NCBI RefSeq assembly: GCF_003031585.1
Contig: NZ_PWAA01000022.1
Coordinates: 1-64,000, forward strand
DNA length: 64,000 bases
From: Thalassobius sp. I31.1
GTDB taxonomy: Bacteria > Pseudomonadota > Alphaproteobacteria > Rhodobacterales > Rhodobacteraceae
Direction: 5' to 3'
Numbering within the stretch: the stretch's first letter is position 1; every line of letters starts with the position of its first letter. The notes beneath the pieces are model-generated. The model was not told the origin of the DNA. It did not search any database and was given only the letters and a program-made list of their open reading frames with translations. Both the position numbers and the translations under genes were made by a program. Shown piece by piece: positions 1-10,000 of the stretch.

Positions 1-45
1 GTAAGAAGCCAAATATCTCTCAAAACGATGATCAATTAAAAAAGA

Positions 46-77
46 CCGCCTCAGTTAACGCTGAGGCGGGTTTTTTT
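46..77. terminator. Rho-independent terminator, probably bidirectional
   Basis: A perfect 9-bp stem (CCGCCTCAG at 46-54 with CTGAGGCGG at 61-69) is followed by seven T on the plus strand and preceded by an A-rich run at 37-43. It can therefore stop a gene entering from the left edge and the minus-strand gene that ends at 92. Confidence 0.85.
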
Positions 78-91
78 GTGCGCGGATCGCA

Positions 92-535
92 CTAATCATG
101 CAACCGATACGCTGAAATCGAAGAACGTACTCCCAAGGCTGCTTCAGAGTGTGGATAAGGACCAAAGGCGTTAGATCCGACTCGGTAGGTGACTTCGTTT
201 AAGCCGGATCCGCCATCATGAAAAACAACAATAACCGTCTCTCCATGAGCTGCAAAAGCACGTATAAGACGGGTTCTGAACGCTTCTTTCGTAAGACGCT
301 GATCACTATTGCTCCAGGATACATCAGCAATAATCGCGATATCATTCAGCGAACCGCGGCGTGCCTGATATTCCTGTGTGATTGCCAGCGGCGCTACACG
401 GCCGGTGAATTTATACCAGATAAGTGTGCCAAGCGCGGGTGTTGTAACGAAAAGAACCGCCAGAAAGAGAGGCAGATACTTTCGTTCTGAGCGCCTGAAA
501 ACAATTTTGGGGGAAGATATCTGGCTTCCGGGCAT
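92..535 (-). CDS. Small single-pass membrane protein, function unknown
   Basis: I do not recognise this protein of about 147 residues. A basic N-terminus (RRSERK) is followed by one hydrophobic segment near residues 20-43 and then a polar domain that should lie in the periplasm. Near the middle, the stretch IAIIADVSWS followed by VIVVFHDGG resembles alternating beta strands of an alpha/beta fold. I chose the ATG at 535 because GGAG lies seven bases upstream; the ATG at 541 sits directly against that motif. It is followed by the terminator at 46-77 and lies downstream of ilvE on the same strand, separated from it by a hairpin, so it is probably a separate transcript. Confidence 0.55.
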   Translation of the reverse strand: MPGSQISSPKIVFRRSERKYLPLFLAVLFVTTPALGTLIWYKFTGRVAPLAITQEYQARRGSLNDIAIIADVSWSNSDQRLTKEAFRTRLIRAFAAHGETVIVVFHDGGSGLNEVTYRVGSNAFGPYPHSEAALGVRSSISAYRLHD

Positions 536-569
536 CGGCATTCTCCACGAATTCGATGTCCAGAATAGA

Positions 570-602
570 CCAGAGCCGTTGGAAACAGGTTAACGGCTCT
601 GG
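570..602 (-). terminator. Hairpin downstream of ilvE
   Basis: Perfect 11-bp inverted repeat (CCAGAGCCGTT at 570-580, AACGGCTCTGG at 592-602) ten bases past the ilvE stop codon. On the minus strand it is followed by TCTATTCTGG, a poor T-run, so termination may be weak or partial. Confidence 0.55.
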
Positions 603-611
603 TAACTGAAT

Positions 612-1478
612 TTATGAACGTACGAGTCTCTCGTAGCTTTCAGCAATATCGCGCGCAATATCGCCAACCTCGAAGGTGTGCTCCCCGATTTGACCAACCG
701 GTGTGACCTCGGCGGCAGAACCTGTCAGCCAGCATTGTTCAAAGTCGGCCAGTTCTTCCGGCATGATATGGCGCACGTGAACCTTGATGCCTTTTTCCTC
801 AAGCATGCCGATCACAGTTTGACGTGTCAGCCCATTCAGAATTGCATCGGGCAGGGGCGTATGAACTTCGCCGTCTTTCACGAAGAAGATATTCGCACCG
901 GTCGCCTCAGCAACGTAACCCCGATAGTCCATGAACAGCGCGTCAGAACAGCCTTTGGCTTCGGCGGCATGTTTGGACATGGTGCAGATCATATAGAGGC
1001 CGGCGGCTTTTGCAGCAGTTGGGATGGTTTCCGGGCTTGGACGCTTCCACTTCGCGATATCAAGCTTTGCGCCCTTCATCTTCGCATCGCCATAATAGTC
1101 GCCCCAGGCCCAGGCCGCGACGGCCATGCGCACTGGATTGCGTGCGGATGAGACACCCATATCTTCCCCAGAACCACGCCATGCAACCACGCGTACGTAA
1201 GCATCTGTCAGACCATTGGCCGCGACGACAGCTTCTTTAGCAGCTTCGATTTCATCAACGGTGTAGGGGATGGGCATATCCATCATCTCACCGGATTTCA
1301 GAAGGCGTTCAGAGTGTTTGCGGGACAGGAAGATTTTGCCACCATAGACGCGCTCGCCCTCGAAGACGGATGAGGCATAGTGCAGCCCGTGGGTGAGGAT
1401 GTGGACATTGGCATCACGCCATTCGATCAGCTTGCCATCCATCCAGATCTTGCCATCGCGGTCATCATAGCCGGTCAT
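612..1478 (-). CDS. ilvE: Branched-chain amino acid aminotransferase
   Basis: A fold-type IV PLP transaminase that interconverts Leu, Ile and Val with their 2-oxo acids using 2-oxoglutarate/glutamate in the cytoplasm. The 288-residue protein shows the family pattern: GLHYASSVFEGERVYGGKIF near residue 31, the probable PLP lysine K157 in TAAKAAGLY, and the cofactor-binding stretch near EATGANIFFV. I chose the ATG at 1478 because AAGGA lies eight bases upstream and homologues begin at about this point; upstream in-frame codons would add 23 basic residues not expected in the family. It is divergent from petP-petR, with about 196 bp between the start codons. Length is normal. Confidence 0.93.
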   Translation of the reverse strand: MTGYDDRDGKIWMDGKLIEWRDANVHILTHGLHYASSVFEGERVYGGKIFLSRKHSERLLKSGEMMDMPIPYTVDEIEAAKEAVVAANGLTDAYVRVVAWRGSGEDMGVSSARNPVRMAVAAWAWGDYYGDAKMKGAKLDIAKWKRPSPETIPTAAKAAGLYMICTMSKHAAEAKGCSDALFMDYRGYVAEATGANIFFVKDGEVHTPLPDAILNGLTRQTVIGMLEEKGIKVHVRHIMPEELADFEQCWLTGSAAEVTPVGQIGEHTFEVGDIARDIAESYERLVRS

Positions 1479-1674
1479 TGCTTTGGTCCTTATCATTTCC
1501 CCGACGTCGCGTCGGATTTTTCGAAAGTTACGCTGAAAGGTCCGCATCGGACATTATATTACGTAAAAAGTGATGATTGCTACGAATTGATTCTTGGAAA
1601 GTCAACATCACTGACATAAAATTCTGTAAATTGTGATGACGACCTGATTGGGGTCGGACTGAAAGGCCGCTTTG
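1479..1674. promoter_or_regulatory. Divergent ilvE / petP promoter region
   Basis: This AT-rich spacer separates two divergent units. Three copies of GTGATG or its complement CATCAC occur at 1570-1575, 1606-1611 and 1633-1638, the last two forming an inverted pair around an AT-rich centre. They could be sites for the MarR-type product of the neighbouring gene; this is inference, and no promoter hexamer stands out clearly. Confidence 0.4.
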
Positions 1675-2187
1675 ATGAATGACACTTCCGATACCGATCT
1701 GATGGCCGGCGCAGGACTGCTGTTCCTGACGGATGAACAGCTGATGAAAGGCAGTGAAGCGATGTTCTTTGCCTATCGCGGCTTTACCGCTGATCCCGAC
1801 CGGATCCTTGCGGAAAGTGGCTATGGGCGGGCACATCACCGGGCGGTACATTTCATCGGGCGTTCGCCTGGCACAACTGTGAACAACCTGCTGGCGATCC
1901 TTGGGGTGACAAAGCAAAGCCTTAATCGGGTGCTACGTTCACTTATCGAAGATGGCCTGGTCGAAAGCCGGGTCGGGACAAGGGACAAGCGGGAACGTCA
2001 TTTGTTTCTGACAGAAGAAGGCAACAAACTGGACCGGTCATTGACGGATGCGCAACGGGCACGTATGCGCGCAGCCTATTCCGCCGCAGGTCCAGAGGCT
2101 GTCCAGGGCTTTCGTAAGGTGTTAGAAGCCATGATGGATCCGGACATGCGCCGCCGGTTTAACCGAATGAAGGATAACGACAAATGA
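1675..2187 (+). CDS. petP: MarR-family transcriptional regulator, PetP-like
   Basis: A 170-residue winged-helix regulator. The central region shows MarR architecture: a recognition-helix stretch (TVNNLLAILGVTKQSLNRVLRSL, around residues 65-87) followed by the wing LVESRVGTRDKRERHLFLTEEG. The name rests on the tight pairing with an OmpR-type regulator, as in Rhodobacter capsulatus petP-petR, which control cytochrome bc1 expression; here no bc1 genes follow, so the target is not shown. The ATG at 1675 is preferred over the TTG one codon upstream; AAAGG lies about ten bases before it. Its stop codon overlaps the next start (ATGA), which suggests translational coupling. Confidence 0.85.
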   Translation: MNDTSDTDLMAGAGLLFLTDEQLMKGSEAMFFAYRGFTADPDRILAESGYGRAHHRAVHFIGRSPGTTVNNLLAILGVTKQSLNRVLRSLIEDGLVESRVGTRDKRERHLFLTEEGNKLDRSLTDAQRARMRAAYSAAGPEAVQGFRKVLEAMMDPDMRRRFNRMKDNDK

Positions 2188-2885
2188 TGGAATCTGATGC
2201 TCATTTGCTGATCGTCGATGATGACGAACGGATCCGTGTCCTTCTGCAGAAATTCCTGATCCGCAACGGGTTTCTGGTGTCTGCGGCACGGGACGCGGCC
2301 CACGCGCGTAAGATCCTGTCCGGGCTGGAATTTGATCTGATTATCATGGATGTGATGATGCAGGGCGAAGATGGCGTCACGCTGACGCGCAACCTGCGTG
2401 AAACGATGAAAACACCAATCATTCTGCTGACCGCGCGCGGTGAGACGGAAGATCGCATTCAGGGGCTTGAAGCGGGCGCAGATGACTACCTGCCAAAACC
2501 GTTTGAGCCGCGCGAGTTGCTTTTGCGGGTAAATGCGATTCTGCGCCGTGCCCCTGCGGAACAGGTCCAGAACCAGGGACCAAAAGTCCTGAACCTTGGC
2601 CCGGTGCGTTATGACGTGGAACGGGGCGAGATGTGGCAGGGCGAAGGTCTTGTACGTCTGACAGCGACGGAAAGCCAACTGATGCGGATTTTCTCAGAGA
2701 AATGCGGCACCCCGGTCAGCCGGGCGCAATTGGTTGAGGATCTGGGCCGTTCCGGCGGCCAGGCCCAGGAACGGGCCGTGGATGTTCAGATCACACGTCT
2801 GCGTCGCAAGATTGAGGCCGACCCAAAACAGCCGCGTTACCTTCAGACCGTGCGCGGTGAAGGCTATATGCTGGCCCCTGATTAA
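2184..2885 (+). CDS. petR: OmpR-family response regulator, PetR-like, without an adjacent kinase
   Basis: A two-component response regulator of 233 residues. The receiver domain (about 6-120) has the acidic pocket D12-D13-D14, phosphoacceptor D56 in IIMDVMM, T83 and conserved K105 in YLPKPFEPRE. A C-terminal winged helix (about 140-230) contains the OmpR signature around LTATESQLMRIF and ends with VDVQITRLRRKIEADPKQPRYLQTVRG-type residues. No sensor kinase is encoded nearby, so its phosphodonor is unknown; R. capsulatus PetR is likewise kinase-less in its locus. It starts inside the petP stop codon, so the pair is one transcription unit. Confidence 0.88.
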   Translation: MMESDAHLLIVDDDERIRVLLQKFLIRNGFLVSAARDAAHARKILSGLEFDLIIMDVMMQGEDGVTLTRNLRETMKTPIILLTARGETEDRIQGLEAGADDYLPKPFEPRELLLRVNAILRRAPAEQVQNQGPKVLNLGPVRYDVERGEMWQGEGLVRLTATESQLMRIFSEKCGTPVSRAQLVEDLGRSGGQAQERAVDVQITRLRRKIEADPKQPRYLQTVRGEGYMLAPD

Positions 2886-2942
2886 GTCACGCGTTCCTCC
2901 CTTGCGGGTGGGTTTTGTTGTTGCGCCGGAAGGGTATGTTTT

Positions 2943-3869
2943 ATGACAACTGCATTTATCACGCATTCTGATTGCGATGGTCACGTTACGCCTCCGGGGC
3001 ATCCGGAACAGGTGGCGCGGCTGGAATATATCCGTGACGCCCTCGCAGGCTTCAGTCTGCTGCGGGAAGACGCCCCGATTGGGAATGTTGAAGATATTCT
3101 GCGCAGTCACCCGCAACATTACATTGATCGCATTGAAAACGCCGTGCCTGCCAGTGGCTGGAATATGCTGGATGGTGATACCCATTTGGCACCTGGCTCC
3201 TTTCAGGCGGCGCTGCGTGGTGTTGGGGGCGTCACACGTGCCGTGGACATGGTGATGGGCGATGAGGCCAGGAATGCCTTTGTCGCAACCCGCCCGCCCG
3301 GACATCACGCGGAAACGGAAACCGCCATGGGGTTCTGCCTGTTTGGCAATGCCGCAATTGCTGCGAAATATGCGCTGGACCATCATGGGGTGGAAAAAGT
3401 CGCAGTGCTGGATTTCGACGTGCATCATGGCAATGGCACGCAGGATCTGTTGTGGAATGAACCACGGGCGATCTTTGTGTCGTCTCATCAGATGCCGCTG
3501 TATCCGGGATCCGGTGGGCGCAATGAGCGTGGCGCACATGGGCAGATGCTGAATATCCCACTGGAAAGCGGCACGGGCAGCGTGGAAATGCGCGCGGCCT
3601 GGACGCATCGTGTTTTCCCAATGCTGGAACGCGAAGCGCCGGAACTGATCATTATTTCTGCAGGATTTGACGCCCATGCGGCGGATCCTCTGGCCGGGCT
3701 GAACTGGCAGACGGAAGATTTCGCCTGGATCACCCGGGAAATCTGCCAGATTGCACATAAGGTCTGCGCGGGCAGGGTGGTGTCTACCCTGGAAGGCGGT
3801 TATGATCTGGATGCTTTGGGCGAAGCATGCGCCGCCCATGTTCAGGAATTAATGGAGCACGCGACATGA
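2943..3869 (+). CDS. Histone deacetylase-like amidohydrolase (class II HDAC family)
   Basis: A zinc-dependent deacetylase of 308 residues, probably acting on acetylated small amines or lysine side chains in the cytoplasm; the substrate is not known. Family hallmarks are RPPGHHAETETAMGFC (active-site His pair, about residues 117-132) and VLDFDVHHGNGTQ (metal ligands Asp and His, about 155-167), with a third metal Asp in SAGFDAHAADPL. The start has GGAAGGG eight bases upstream. The stop overlaps the xseB start (ATGA), giving an operon with xseB-ispA-dxs, a gene order often seen in Rhodobacteraceae as far as I recall. Confidence 0.88.
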   Translation: MTTAFITHSDCDGHVTPPGHPEQVARLEYIRDALAGFSLLREDAPIGNVEDILRSHPQHYIDRIENAVPASGWNMLDGDTHLAPGSFQAALRGVGGVTRAVDMVMGDEARNAFVATRPPGHHAETETAMGFCLFGNAAIAAKYALDHHGVEKVAVLDFDVHHGNGTQDLLWNEPRAIFVSSHQMPLYPGSGGRNERGAHGQMLNIPLESGTGSVEMRAAWTHRVFPMLEREAPELIIISAGFDAHAADPLAGLNWQTEDFAWITREICQIAHKVCAGRVVSTLEGGYDLDALGEACAAHVQELMEHAT

Positions 3870-4099
3870 GCGACACACCGGTAGCTGAGATGAGCTTTGA
3901 AGAGGCCATGGCCGCGCTGGAAGGCGTTGTGGGACAGCTGGAACGGGGCGACGTGCCGCTGGATCAGTCGATTTCGCTGTATGAACGCGGTGCCGAACTG
4001 AAGAAGCACTGCGAAACCAAGCTGCGTGAAGCAGAAGAAAAAGTTGCCAAAATCACCCTTGGTCCCGATGGGGCACCACAGGGCACCGAGGCGCTGTAA
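3866..4099 (+). CDS. xseB: Exodeoxyribonuclease VII small subunit
   Basis: A 77-residue helical protein with the XseB pattern: SFEEAMAALEGVVGQLERGDVPLDQSISLYERGAEL and a charged helical tail. It forms a complex with the large subunit XseA, which degrades single-stranded DNA; xseA is not in this window. I chose the ATG at 3866 because it overlaps the stop of the upstream gene (ATGA) and gives the standard N-terminus; an upstream extension in frame would only read into the preceding gene. The next gene begins one base after its stop. Confidence 0.93.
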   Translation: MSDTPVAEMSFEEAMAALEGVVGQLERGDVPLDQSISLYERGAELKKHCETKLREAEEKVAKITLGPDGAPQGTEAL

Positions 4100-4100
4100 G

Positions 4101-4967
4101 GTGTTTCAGGACCAGCTCAAAGAAGATTCTGCCCGCACCCAGGCCTGCCTGCGCGCTGTGATGAAGGGCCTGCATTCCGTGCCGGTTTGTGCCGCGATGC
4201 ATTACGCTGTGGATGGTGGCAAAGGCCTGCGCGGGTTTCTCGTGCAGGAAAGTGCACGTATTCACGGGATTGATCCCGCGCGTTCCGTTTATGCAGCAGC
4301 GGCGGTTGAAGCCCTGCATGCTTATTCGCTGGTGCATGATGATTTGCCCGCGATGGATGATGATGATTTGCGTCGGGGCCAGCCAACCGTTCATGTAAAA
4401 TGGGATGATGCGACGGCGATCCTTGCGGGTGATGCATTGCAGACCCTTGCGTTTGAATTGCTGACATGGGCCGAAATCGGATCGGCGCAGGTGCGTCTGG
4501 CGCTGGTGATGGAACTCGCCCGTGCCGCAGGTGCCCGTGGCATGGTTCTGGGTCAGGCACTGGATATTGCCGCTGAAACCGCTGCGAATCCGCTGACTTT
4601 GCCGGAAATTACAGAACTTCAGGCCAATAAAACCGGCGCGCTGATCCGCTGGTCTGCTGAGGCAGGCGCGATCATGGCGGAACGCAATCGTGATCCGCTG
4701 CGCAAATACGCCGATGCGCTGGGTCTTGCGTTTCAGATTGCCGATGACATCCTTGATGTTGAAGGTGACGAGGCCAAAACCGGTAAGCGTGTGAACAAGG
4801 ATGCAGACGCAGGTAAGGCGACGTTTGTGTCCTTGCTGGGCCTTGATGGCGCAAAACAGCGTGCGCGTGACCTTGTCGCAGAAGCCTGTGCGGGGCTTGA
4901 CGTCTACGGTGACAAAGCCGCAAACTTGCGTCAGGCGGCCGAGTTCGTTATTTCCCGCGACAGCTGA
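4101..4967 (+). CDS. ispA: Polyprenyl (farnesyl/geranyl) diphosphate synthase
   Basis: A trans-prenyltransferase of 288 residues that condenses IPP with allylic diphosphates. The first aspartate-rich motif is DDLPAMDDDD at residues 80-89, with the arginines needed for diphosphate binding following as LRRGQ; the second is FQIADDILD near residue 220. Chain length cannot be fixed by eye, but the residues before the first motif (HAYSLVHDDLP) fit short-chain FPP/GPP synthases. The start is GTG at 4101, one base after the xseB stop; further in-frame upstream codons would overlap xseB deeply. It sits between xseB and dxs, so precursor and prenyl synthesis are co-transcribed. Confidence 0.92.
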   Translation: MFQDQLKEDSARTQACLRAVMKGLHSVPVCAAMHYAVDGGKGLRGFLVQESARIHGIDPARSVYAAAAVEALHAYSLVHDDLPAMDDDDLRRGQPTVHVKWDDATAILAGDALQTLAFELLTWAEIGSAQVRLALVMELARAAGARGMVLGQALDIAAETAANPLTLPEITELQANKTGALIRWSAEAGAIMAERNRDPLRKYADALGLAFQIADDILDVEGDEAKTGKRVNKDADAGKATFVSLLGLDGAKQRARDLVAEACAGLDVYGDKAANLRQAAEFVISRDS

Positions 4968-4985
4968 TCCTCTAGGATAAACGCC

Positions 4986-6926
4986 ATGAGCGAAGACACA
5001 AATCCACGCCCGCAGACCCCGTTGCTTGATCGGGTGCACAGCCCATCTGACATGAAAACCCTGTCAGATGGTGAGCTGAAGCAACTGGCGCACGAACTGC
5101 GTCAGGAAACGATTTCTGCGGTGTCTGAAACCGGCGGACATCTTGGTGCAGGCCTTGGCGTGGTGGAACTGACCGTCGCGTTGCATGCGGTGTTTGATAC
5201 GCCGAAAGACCGGCTGATCTGGGATGTGGGGCATCAGTGTTATCCGCATAAGATCGTCACCGGGCGGCGTGATCGCATTCGTACCCTGCGTATGGAAAGC
5301 GGGTTGTCAGGTTTTACCAAACGCACCGAAAGCGCCTATGATCCGTTCGGGGCCGGGCATTCGTCTACGTCCATTTCTGCCGCGCTTGGCTTTGCCGTTG
5401 CGCGTGACCTTGGCGGTGCGCCAGATCATGGCCTGGGCGATGCGATTGCAGTGATTGGCGATGGCTCGATTTCCGCAGGCATGGCCTATGAGGCGATGAA
5501 CAACGCCGGACATCTGGGCAAACGTCTGTTTGTAATCCTGAATGACAATGAAATGTCGATTGCACCACCCGTTGGCGCGATGTCGTCTTACCTGTCCCAG
5601 CTATACGCCGGTGCCCCGTTCCAGGAGCTGAAGTCAGCGGCACGTGGCGCGGTCAGCCTGCTGCCGGAACCTTTCCGCGAAGGCGCAAAGCGCGCGAAAG
5701 ACATGCTGAAAGGCATGACCGTCGGCGGCACTTTGTTTGAAGCCCTGGGGTTCTCTTACGTCGGCCCGATTGACGGCCATGATCTGGACCAGCTTCTGCC
5801 TGTTCTGCGTACCGTGCATGAACGCGCCACTGGCCCGATGCTGATCCATGTGACCACGAAAAAGGGCAAAGGCTATGCCCCCGCTGAAAACGCCCGGGAT
5901 CGTGGCCATGCGACGGCGCAGTTTAATGTTCTGACGGGCAAACAGAAAAAGGCACCGTCCAACGCGCCAAGCTACACCAAGGTCTTTGGCGATGCGCTGG
6001 TGAAACACGCGGCGGAAGATGACAAGATCTGTGCCGTGACGGCTGCGATGCCCGATGGCACCGGATTGAATCTGATGGCAGAACGCTATCCCAGCCGTTG
6101 CTTTGACGTGGCGATTGCCGAACAGCATGGGGTGACATTTGCAGCCGCACTTGCTGCGGGCGGGATGAAACCGTTTTGCGCCATGTATTCGACTTTCCTG
6201 CAACGTGGCTATGACCAGGTTGTACATGATGTAGCGGTACAAGGCCTGCCTGTGCGCTTTGCCATCGACCGTGCCGGGCTTGTTGGCAACGACGGTGCGA
6301 CCCATGCGGGCAGCTTTGATATTGTCTTCCTTGCGAACCTTCCCGGCTTTGTTGTGATGGCCGCGGCGGATGAGGCCGAGCTTATGCATATGGTGGCGAC
6401 CGCTGCCGCCCATGACAGTGGCCCGATTGCCTTCCGCTATCCCCGTGGTGAAGGTGTGGGCGTTGACCTGCCGGAACACGGCGAGGCGCTGGAAATCGGC
6501 AAGGGCCGGATGATACAGGAAGGCGCAAAAGTTGCGATCCTGTCTTTTGGCACGCGTCTGTCTGAAGTTATGAAGGCATGTGAAAACCTGGCAGCCAAGG
6601 GGATCGCCCCGACGGTGGCGGATGCACGGTTTGCGAAACCTCTGGACAAAGATATGATCCTTGATCTCGTGGCAAACCATGAGGCCCTGATCACTATTGA
6701 GGAAGGTTCTGTTGGCGGATTTGGCAGCCATGTAGCACAGATGCTTCTGGATGAAGGCGCGCTGGATAATGGTGTGAAATATCGTTCTATGACATTGCCG
6801 GATGTGTTTGAGGATCACGCCTCGCCCAATGCAATGTACGAGGCATCCGGGCTGAACGCCTCCGGTATTGAGGCGAAAGTTCTGGAGGTCCTGGGCATCA
6901 CTGACCTGGCCAGCAAGCGCGCCTGA
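4986..6926 (+). CDS. dxs: 1-deoxy-D-xylulose-5-phosphate synthase
   Basis: A thiamine-diphosphate enzyme, first step of the MEP isoprenoid pathway (pyruvate plus glyceraldehyde-3-phosphate to DXP). At 646 residues it has normal length. The TPP-binding motif is [21 protein letters not shown] (about 158-178) ending in NDNEMSI; the catalytic glutamate lies in [18 protein letters not shown] of the pyrimidine domain; a C-terminal transketolase domain ends near LEVLG. AGGA lies upstream of the ATG. It is the last gene of the operon, followed by two hairpins. Confidence 0.96.
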   Translation: MSEDTNPRPQTPLLDRVHSPSDMKTLSDGELKQLAHELRQETISAVSETGGHLGAGLGVVELTVALHAVFDTPKDRLIWDVGHQCYPHKIVTGRRDRIRTLRMESGLSGFTKRTESAYDPFGAGHSSTSISAALGFAVARDLGGAPDHGLGDAIAVIGDGSISAGMAYEAMNNAGHLGKRLFVILNDNEMSIAPPVGAMSSYLSQLYAGAPFQELKSAARGAVSLLPEPFREGAKRAKDMLKGMTVGGTLFEALGFSYVGPIDGHDLDQLLPVLRTVHERATGPMLIHVTTKKGKGYAPAENARDRGHATAQFNVLTGKQKKAPSNAPSYTKVFGDALVKHAAEDDKICAVTAAMPDGTGLNLMAERYPSRCFDVAIAEQHGVTFAAALAAGGMKPFCAMYSTFLQRGYDQVVHDVAVQGLPVRFAIDRAGLVGNDGATHAGSFDIVFLANLPGFVVMAAADEAELMHMVATAAAHDSGPIAFRYPRGEGVGVDLPEHGEALEIGKGRMIQEGAKVAILSFGTRLSEVMKACENLAAKGIAPTVADARFAKPLDKDMILDLVANHEALITIEEGSVGGFGSHVAQMLLDEGALDNGVKYRSMTLPDVFEDHASPNAMYEASGLNASGIEAKVLEVLGITDLASKRA

Positions 6927-6953
6927 GTTAACTAAACCTGAATATAGAAAAAG

Positions 6954-6982
6954 GCTCTGATCCGGGGATCAGAGCTTTTTTT
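6954..6982. terminator. Strong terminator after dxs, bidirectional
   Basis: Stem GCTCTGATC / GATCAGAGC with a four-base loop, then seven T on the plus strand; five A precede it, so it also works for the convergent minus-strand gene ending at 7026. Confidence 0.9.
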
Positions 6983-6988
6983 GTTGTT

Positions 6989-7023
6989 CCTCCCCCCGGG
7001 GGTTATACCGGGGGAGGGTTTTT
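6989..7023 (+). terminator. Second GC-rich hairpin between dxs and the surface locus
   Basis: Arms CCTCCCCC(C)GG (6989-6999) and CCGGGGGAGG (7008-7017) with one bulged base, followed by TTTTT. It backs up the dxs terminator and insulates it from the convergent gene. Confidence 0.7.
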
Positions 7024-7025
7024 AT

Positions 7026-10000
7026 TCAGAACTTGGCGATTATGTTGATGAATGCGCCTTTGTCGTTCTGTGTGATGTCTGCGAGATCGTCAGAGAAGCG
7101 GCCGAAGTTATAGCCGAGGCCGAGTTTCACGTTGTTGTTGATGTGGCGATAGCCGGCGATCAGGGCACCGTAATCTGTGGTGCCTGCGCTTTGCGCGTCC
7201 AGCGCACGGACTTCAATCAATGCATCCCAGTTGTGGACCACATGCCAGCGGGCATTGGCGACCAGAAGCAGGGCGTTGTTCTGACTGAAGTTATCTGTGC
7301 CCGCATCCGCAGTTTCAGACCAGCGATAGCCGATCTTGCCGCCAATGGACCAGGTGTCATTCAGCTGATATTCGGCATCCACGCTCAGGATATGGCTGTG
7401 CTGCAGCGGGCCGCGCACGTCTGTGTTGTCTGTTACCTGACCATATTCATCATAGATATAGCGATAGCGTGCCAGAACATTCAGACGGTCATGTTCCACC
7501 GGACGATAGGCATAGCCCAGGGACAGCTCTGCATATTTTGCATCGTCAAGCGCACTGTCTTTGCGATCCGTGTAGACCGCATCCAGCGTACCAATAAAGC
7601 GGGCATCCTCAGAGAACTGCGCATTGTAATCCCCGGTGAAGGCCAGGGTATCCGCATCCCGGCTATCTGTCCCATCCATACCGCGTTCACGGCGCAGTTC
7701 CAGACGGGCGCGACCGGCCCGGTTGGCGTCATCAGAATAGGCATAGCCAAGGGTCAGCGCCTGACGGTCAAAGTCATCGCCATCCGGATCACTGATCTCA
7801 CCGACCTCAAGCGCGACGCTCCAGTCGCTGAACTCTGTCGCGCTGTAATCCACGCCAAAGGCCGAAGACAGCGCCTTGTGACGCCCAAAGAGATCGCGGG
7901 TGTTTTCAGCCCAGACGGTGGTAGCGTCGCTGATGTGACGGGTGCCGCCCATCACAAACTGCCCCCGGTCCGTGCCGTTCAGGGTTGCCCCTGCAAGGGT
8001 GCGGTCCGGATCCAGTGTGTAACCAAAGTAAGTGCTGTTGCCATTGCCCTGATTGCTGTGGCTCAGAAGCGCACGCGCGCCCGTGCCGCCTGTGCCTTCA
8101 GACACTTCACCCGTAAGGGTCCAGCTGTCATTCAGCTTTGCGGTGCCACCGAGACCAAAGCGTTCATTGCGGGCCAGGCCGCCTGTGCGCTCCACGCTGC
8201 CCTGGCCATAGACATACCAGCTGAGCGCATCAGATGGGGTCGCGGTGTAGCGCAGGGCCAGATCGGTGCGGGTGCCGGTGTTGGTGGCATCCCCCGGGGT
8301 GACACGATCCAGATATTCCACACCGAAGGACAGCTCACGCGTGTCAGACTGTGTGTGGTGCAGTTCCAGGCCCGCTTCCAGATCTTCCCGGCCCGCAGTA
8401 TTTTCATAACTGTCGGCATAGAAACGCAGACGGGTGCGATCTGAAGGCTCAATCTCTGCAAAGACACCCCAGAGGGTTTCATCATCGACAACGGAATAAT
8501 CGAGCGAGGTAAAGCCCGCATCGCGACGCTCATAATAGCCGCCAATCAGGCCCGGGGTCGCCAGACCGATTTCATTCAGATCGGCCTGTGCTTCCAGACG
8601 GATTGCCTGGCCTTTGCCACCCTGAGCGTCTGTTTCTGAGTTGGTCAAACCGCCATCGGTGGAGCGGGTAAAGCCAAAGCCCGGCCCGTCCGATTGTGCC
8701 ACTTCCAGTTCCGCCCAGGTGGTTTCGGAATGCTGCCAGCGCAGATCCGCGCCAAGGGCTGTCTGATCGGCTGCGCCTGTGTTCTCAACCATACCAGTCG
8801 CACCAATACGCACAGAGTCACTGACCCAGGCCTCAGCACGGGCGCCATAAGCAAACCCATCCAGATCACCGGCAGTTGGCGTATATTCATAAGCCACAAC
8901 CAGATTGACGTTATTGTCGCCATTCGGGTTCTCGCTGATCAGCCCGCTTGTGCCGCCGTAAGCCGACAGGGGCTGGTTCAGACGGATCACGCCTTGCGTG
9001 TAGTTGATGGTGTAATCCGTACCATAGGACAGGGTCCGGCGATCCAGAACCCGGCCATTGGTCGGGTCTGTGATCTCAATGGTCAGGTGATCCGACCCGC
9101 GGCTGATATCCTGCTGATTGAGGAAGTAGATCGACCCGCCGGTGCCCCGGAAGATATCACGTCCCGGCAGATTGTCGGGCTGGGCCGCATAGGCATTGAT
9201 GCGCAGGCGCGCTTCGCCGTCTGCTGTGGTGTTCTGTGACGCCCACTCCCCGTGCAGACCGTAAAGCGTGCGGGTGTTGCGGATGAACTCAGCGCCCTCA
9301 AGGTTCGCTTTGCCATCGCCCCAGGTGATGTGATTGCCATCCCGTTCCGCCCGCAGATAAAAACGACCGCTGGTCGGGGCGTCTTCCACGATGGAACTGT
9401 CATCGCCGTAAGTCGGGTAAGCATCATCCGTATCAATCCGGTTCAGGACAGAACGCGGATCACGTTTGTCGAGATTACGGAAGATATCAGACAGATCCTC
9501 TTCGCGCGTATCAACAGAGGCTGTGATTTCCGTGCCATTGGCCAGGCGCCCGTTGACGTAACCGGCAATGCGGCCGCGCTGATAATCTTCAGAGCCATCC
9601 GTATCATCTGAGCGCCAGCCAAGGGTCACATCTGCGACGCCAACATAGAACCATTCAGATCCGGGGATCTCAATGTCACGCGTCAGATCCACAGTCCGGG
9701 CCGCGACCTGCACCGCATGATCACCAACCGGCATAATGCGCTGGATGACAAAGTTACCGGAACCATCGGCTTCAATCACCTCACCAAGGGTCCGGATACG
9801 GGCCCCTGCGGGCAGGCCGGTGCCGGACACAGTGACCGCACCACCGCGCACAGGAATGTTCTGACGCGCCAGGGCTGAGGTGCCCTCTTCCTGTGTTGCC
9901 ACATCAGAGATGCCGCGTGTGTCGCGTTGTGACAGAGGCAGAGCAACAGTTTCATCATAACGGCCATTGGCATCATAAACCCGGTGCACAAAGGCAAGGT

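Noticed and set aside
2694-3839. Long minus-strand frames opposite petR and the HDAC-like gene
   Set aside because: Composition unlike a real protein, covers two well-supported genes on the opposite strand.
4026-4100. Longer ispA start upstream of 4101
   Set aside because: It would overlap xseB by more than 70 bases and add a basic leader not found in the family.
6981-8444. Plus-strand open frame (about 487 codons) opposite the barrel gene
   Set aside because: Starts inside a terminator hairpin and has no protein-like pattern; shadow of the opposite strand.
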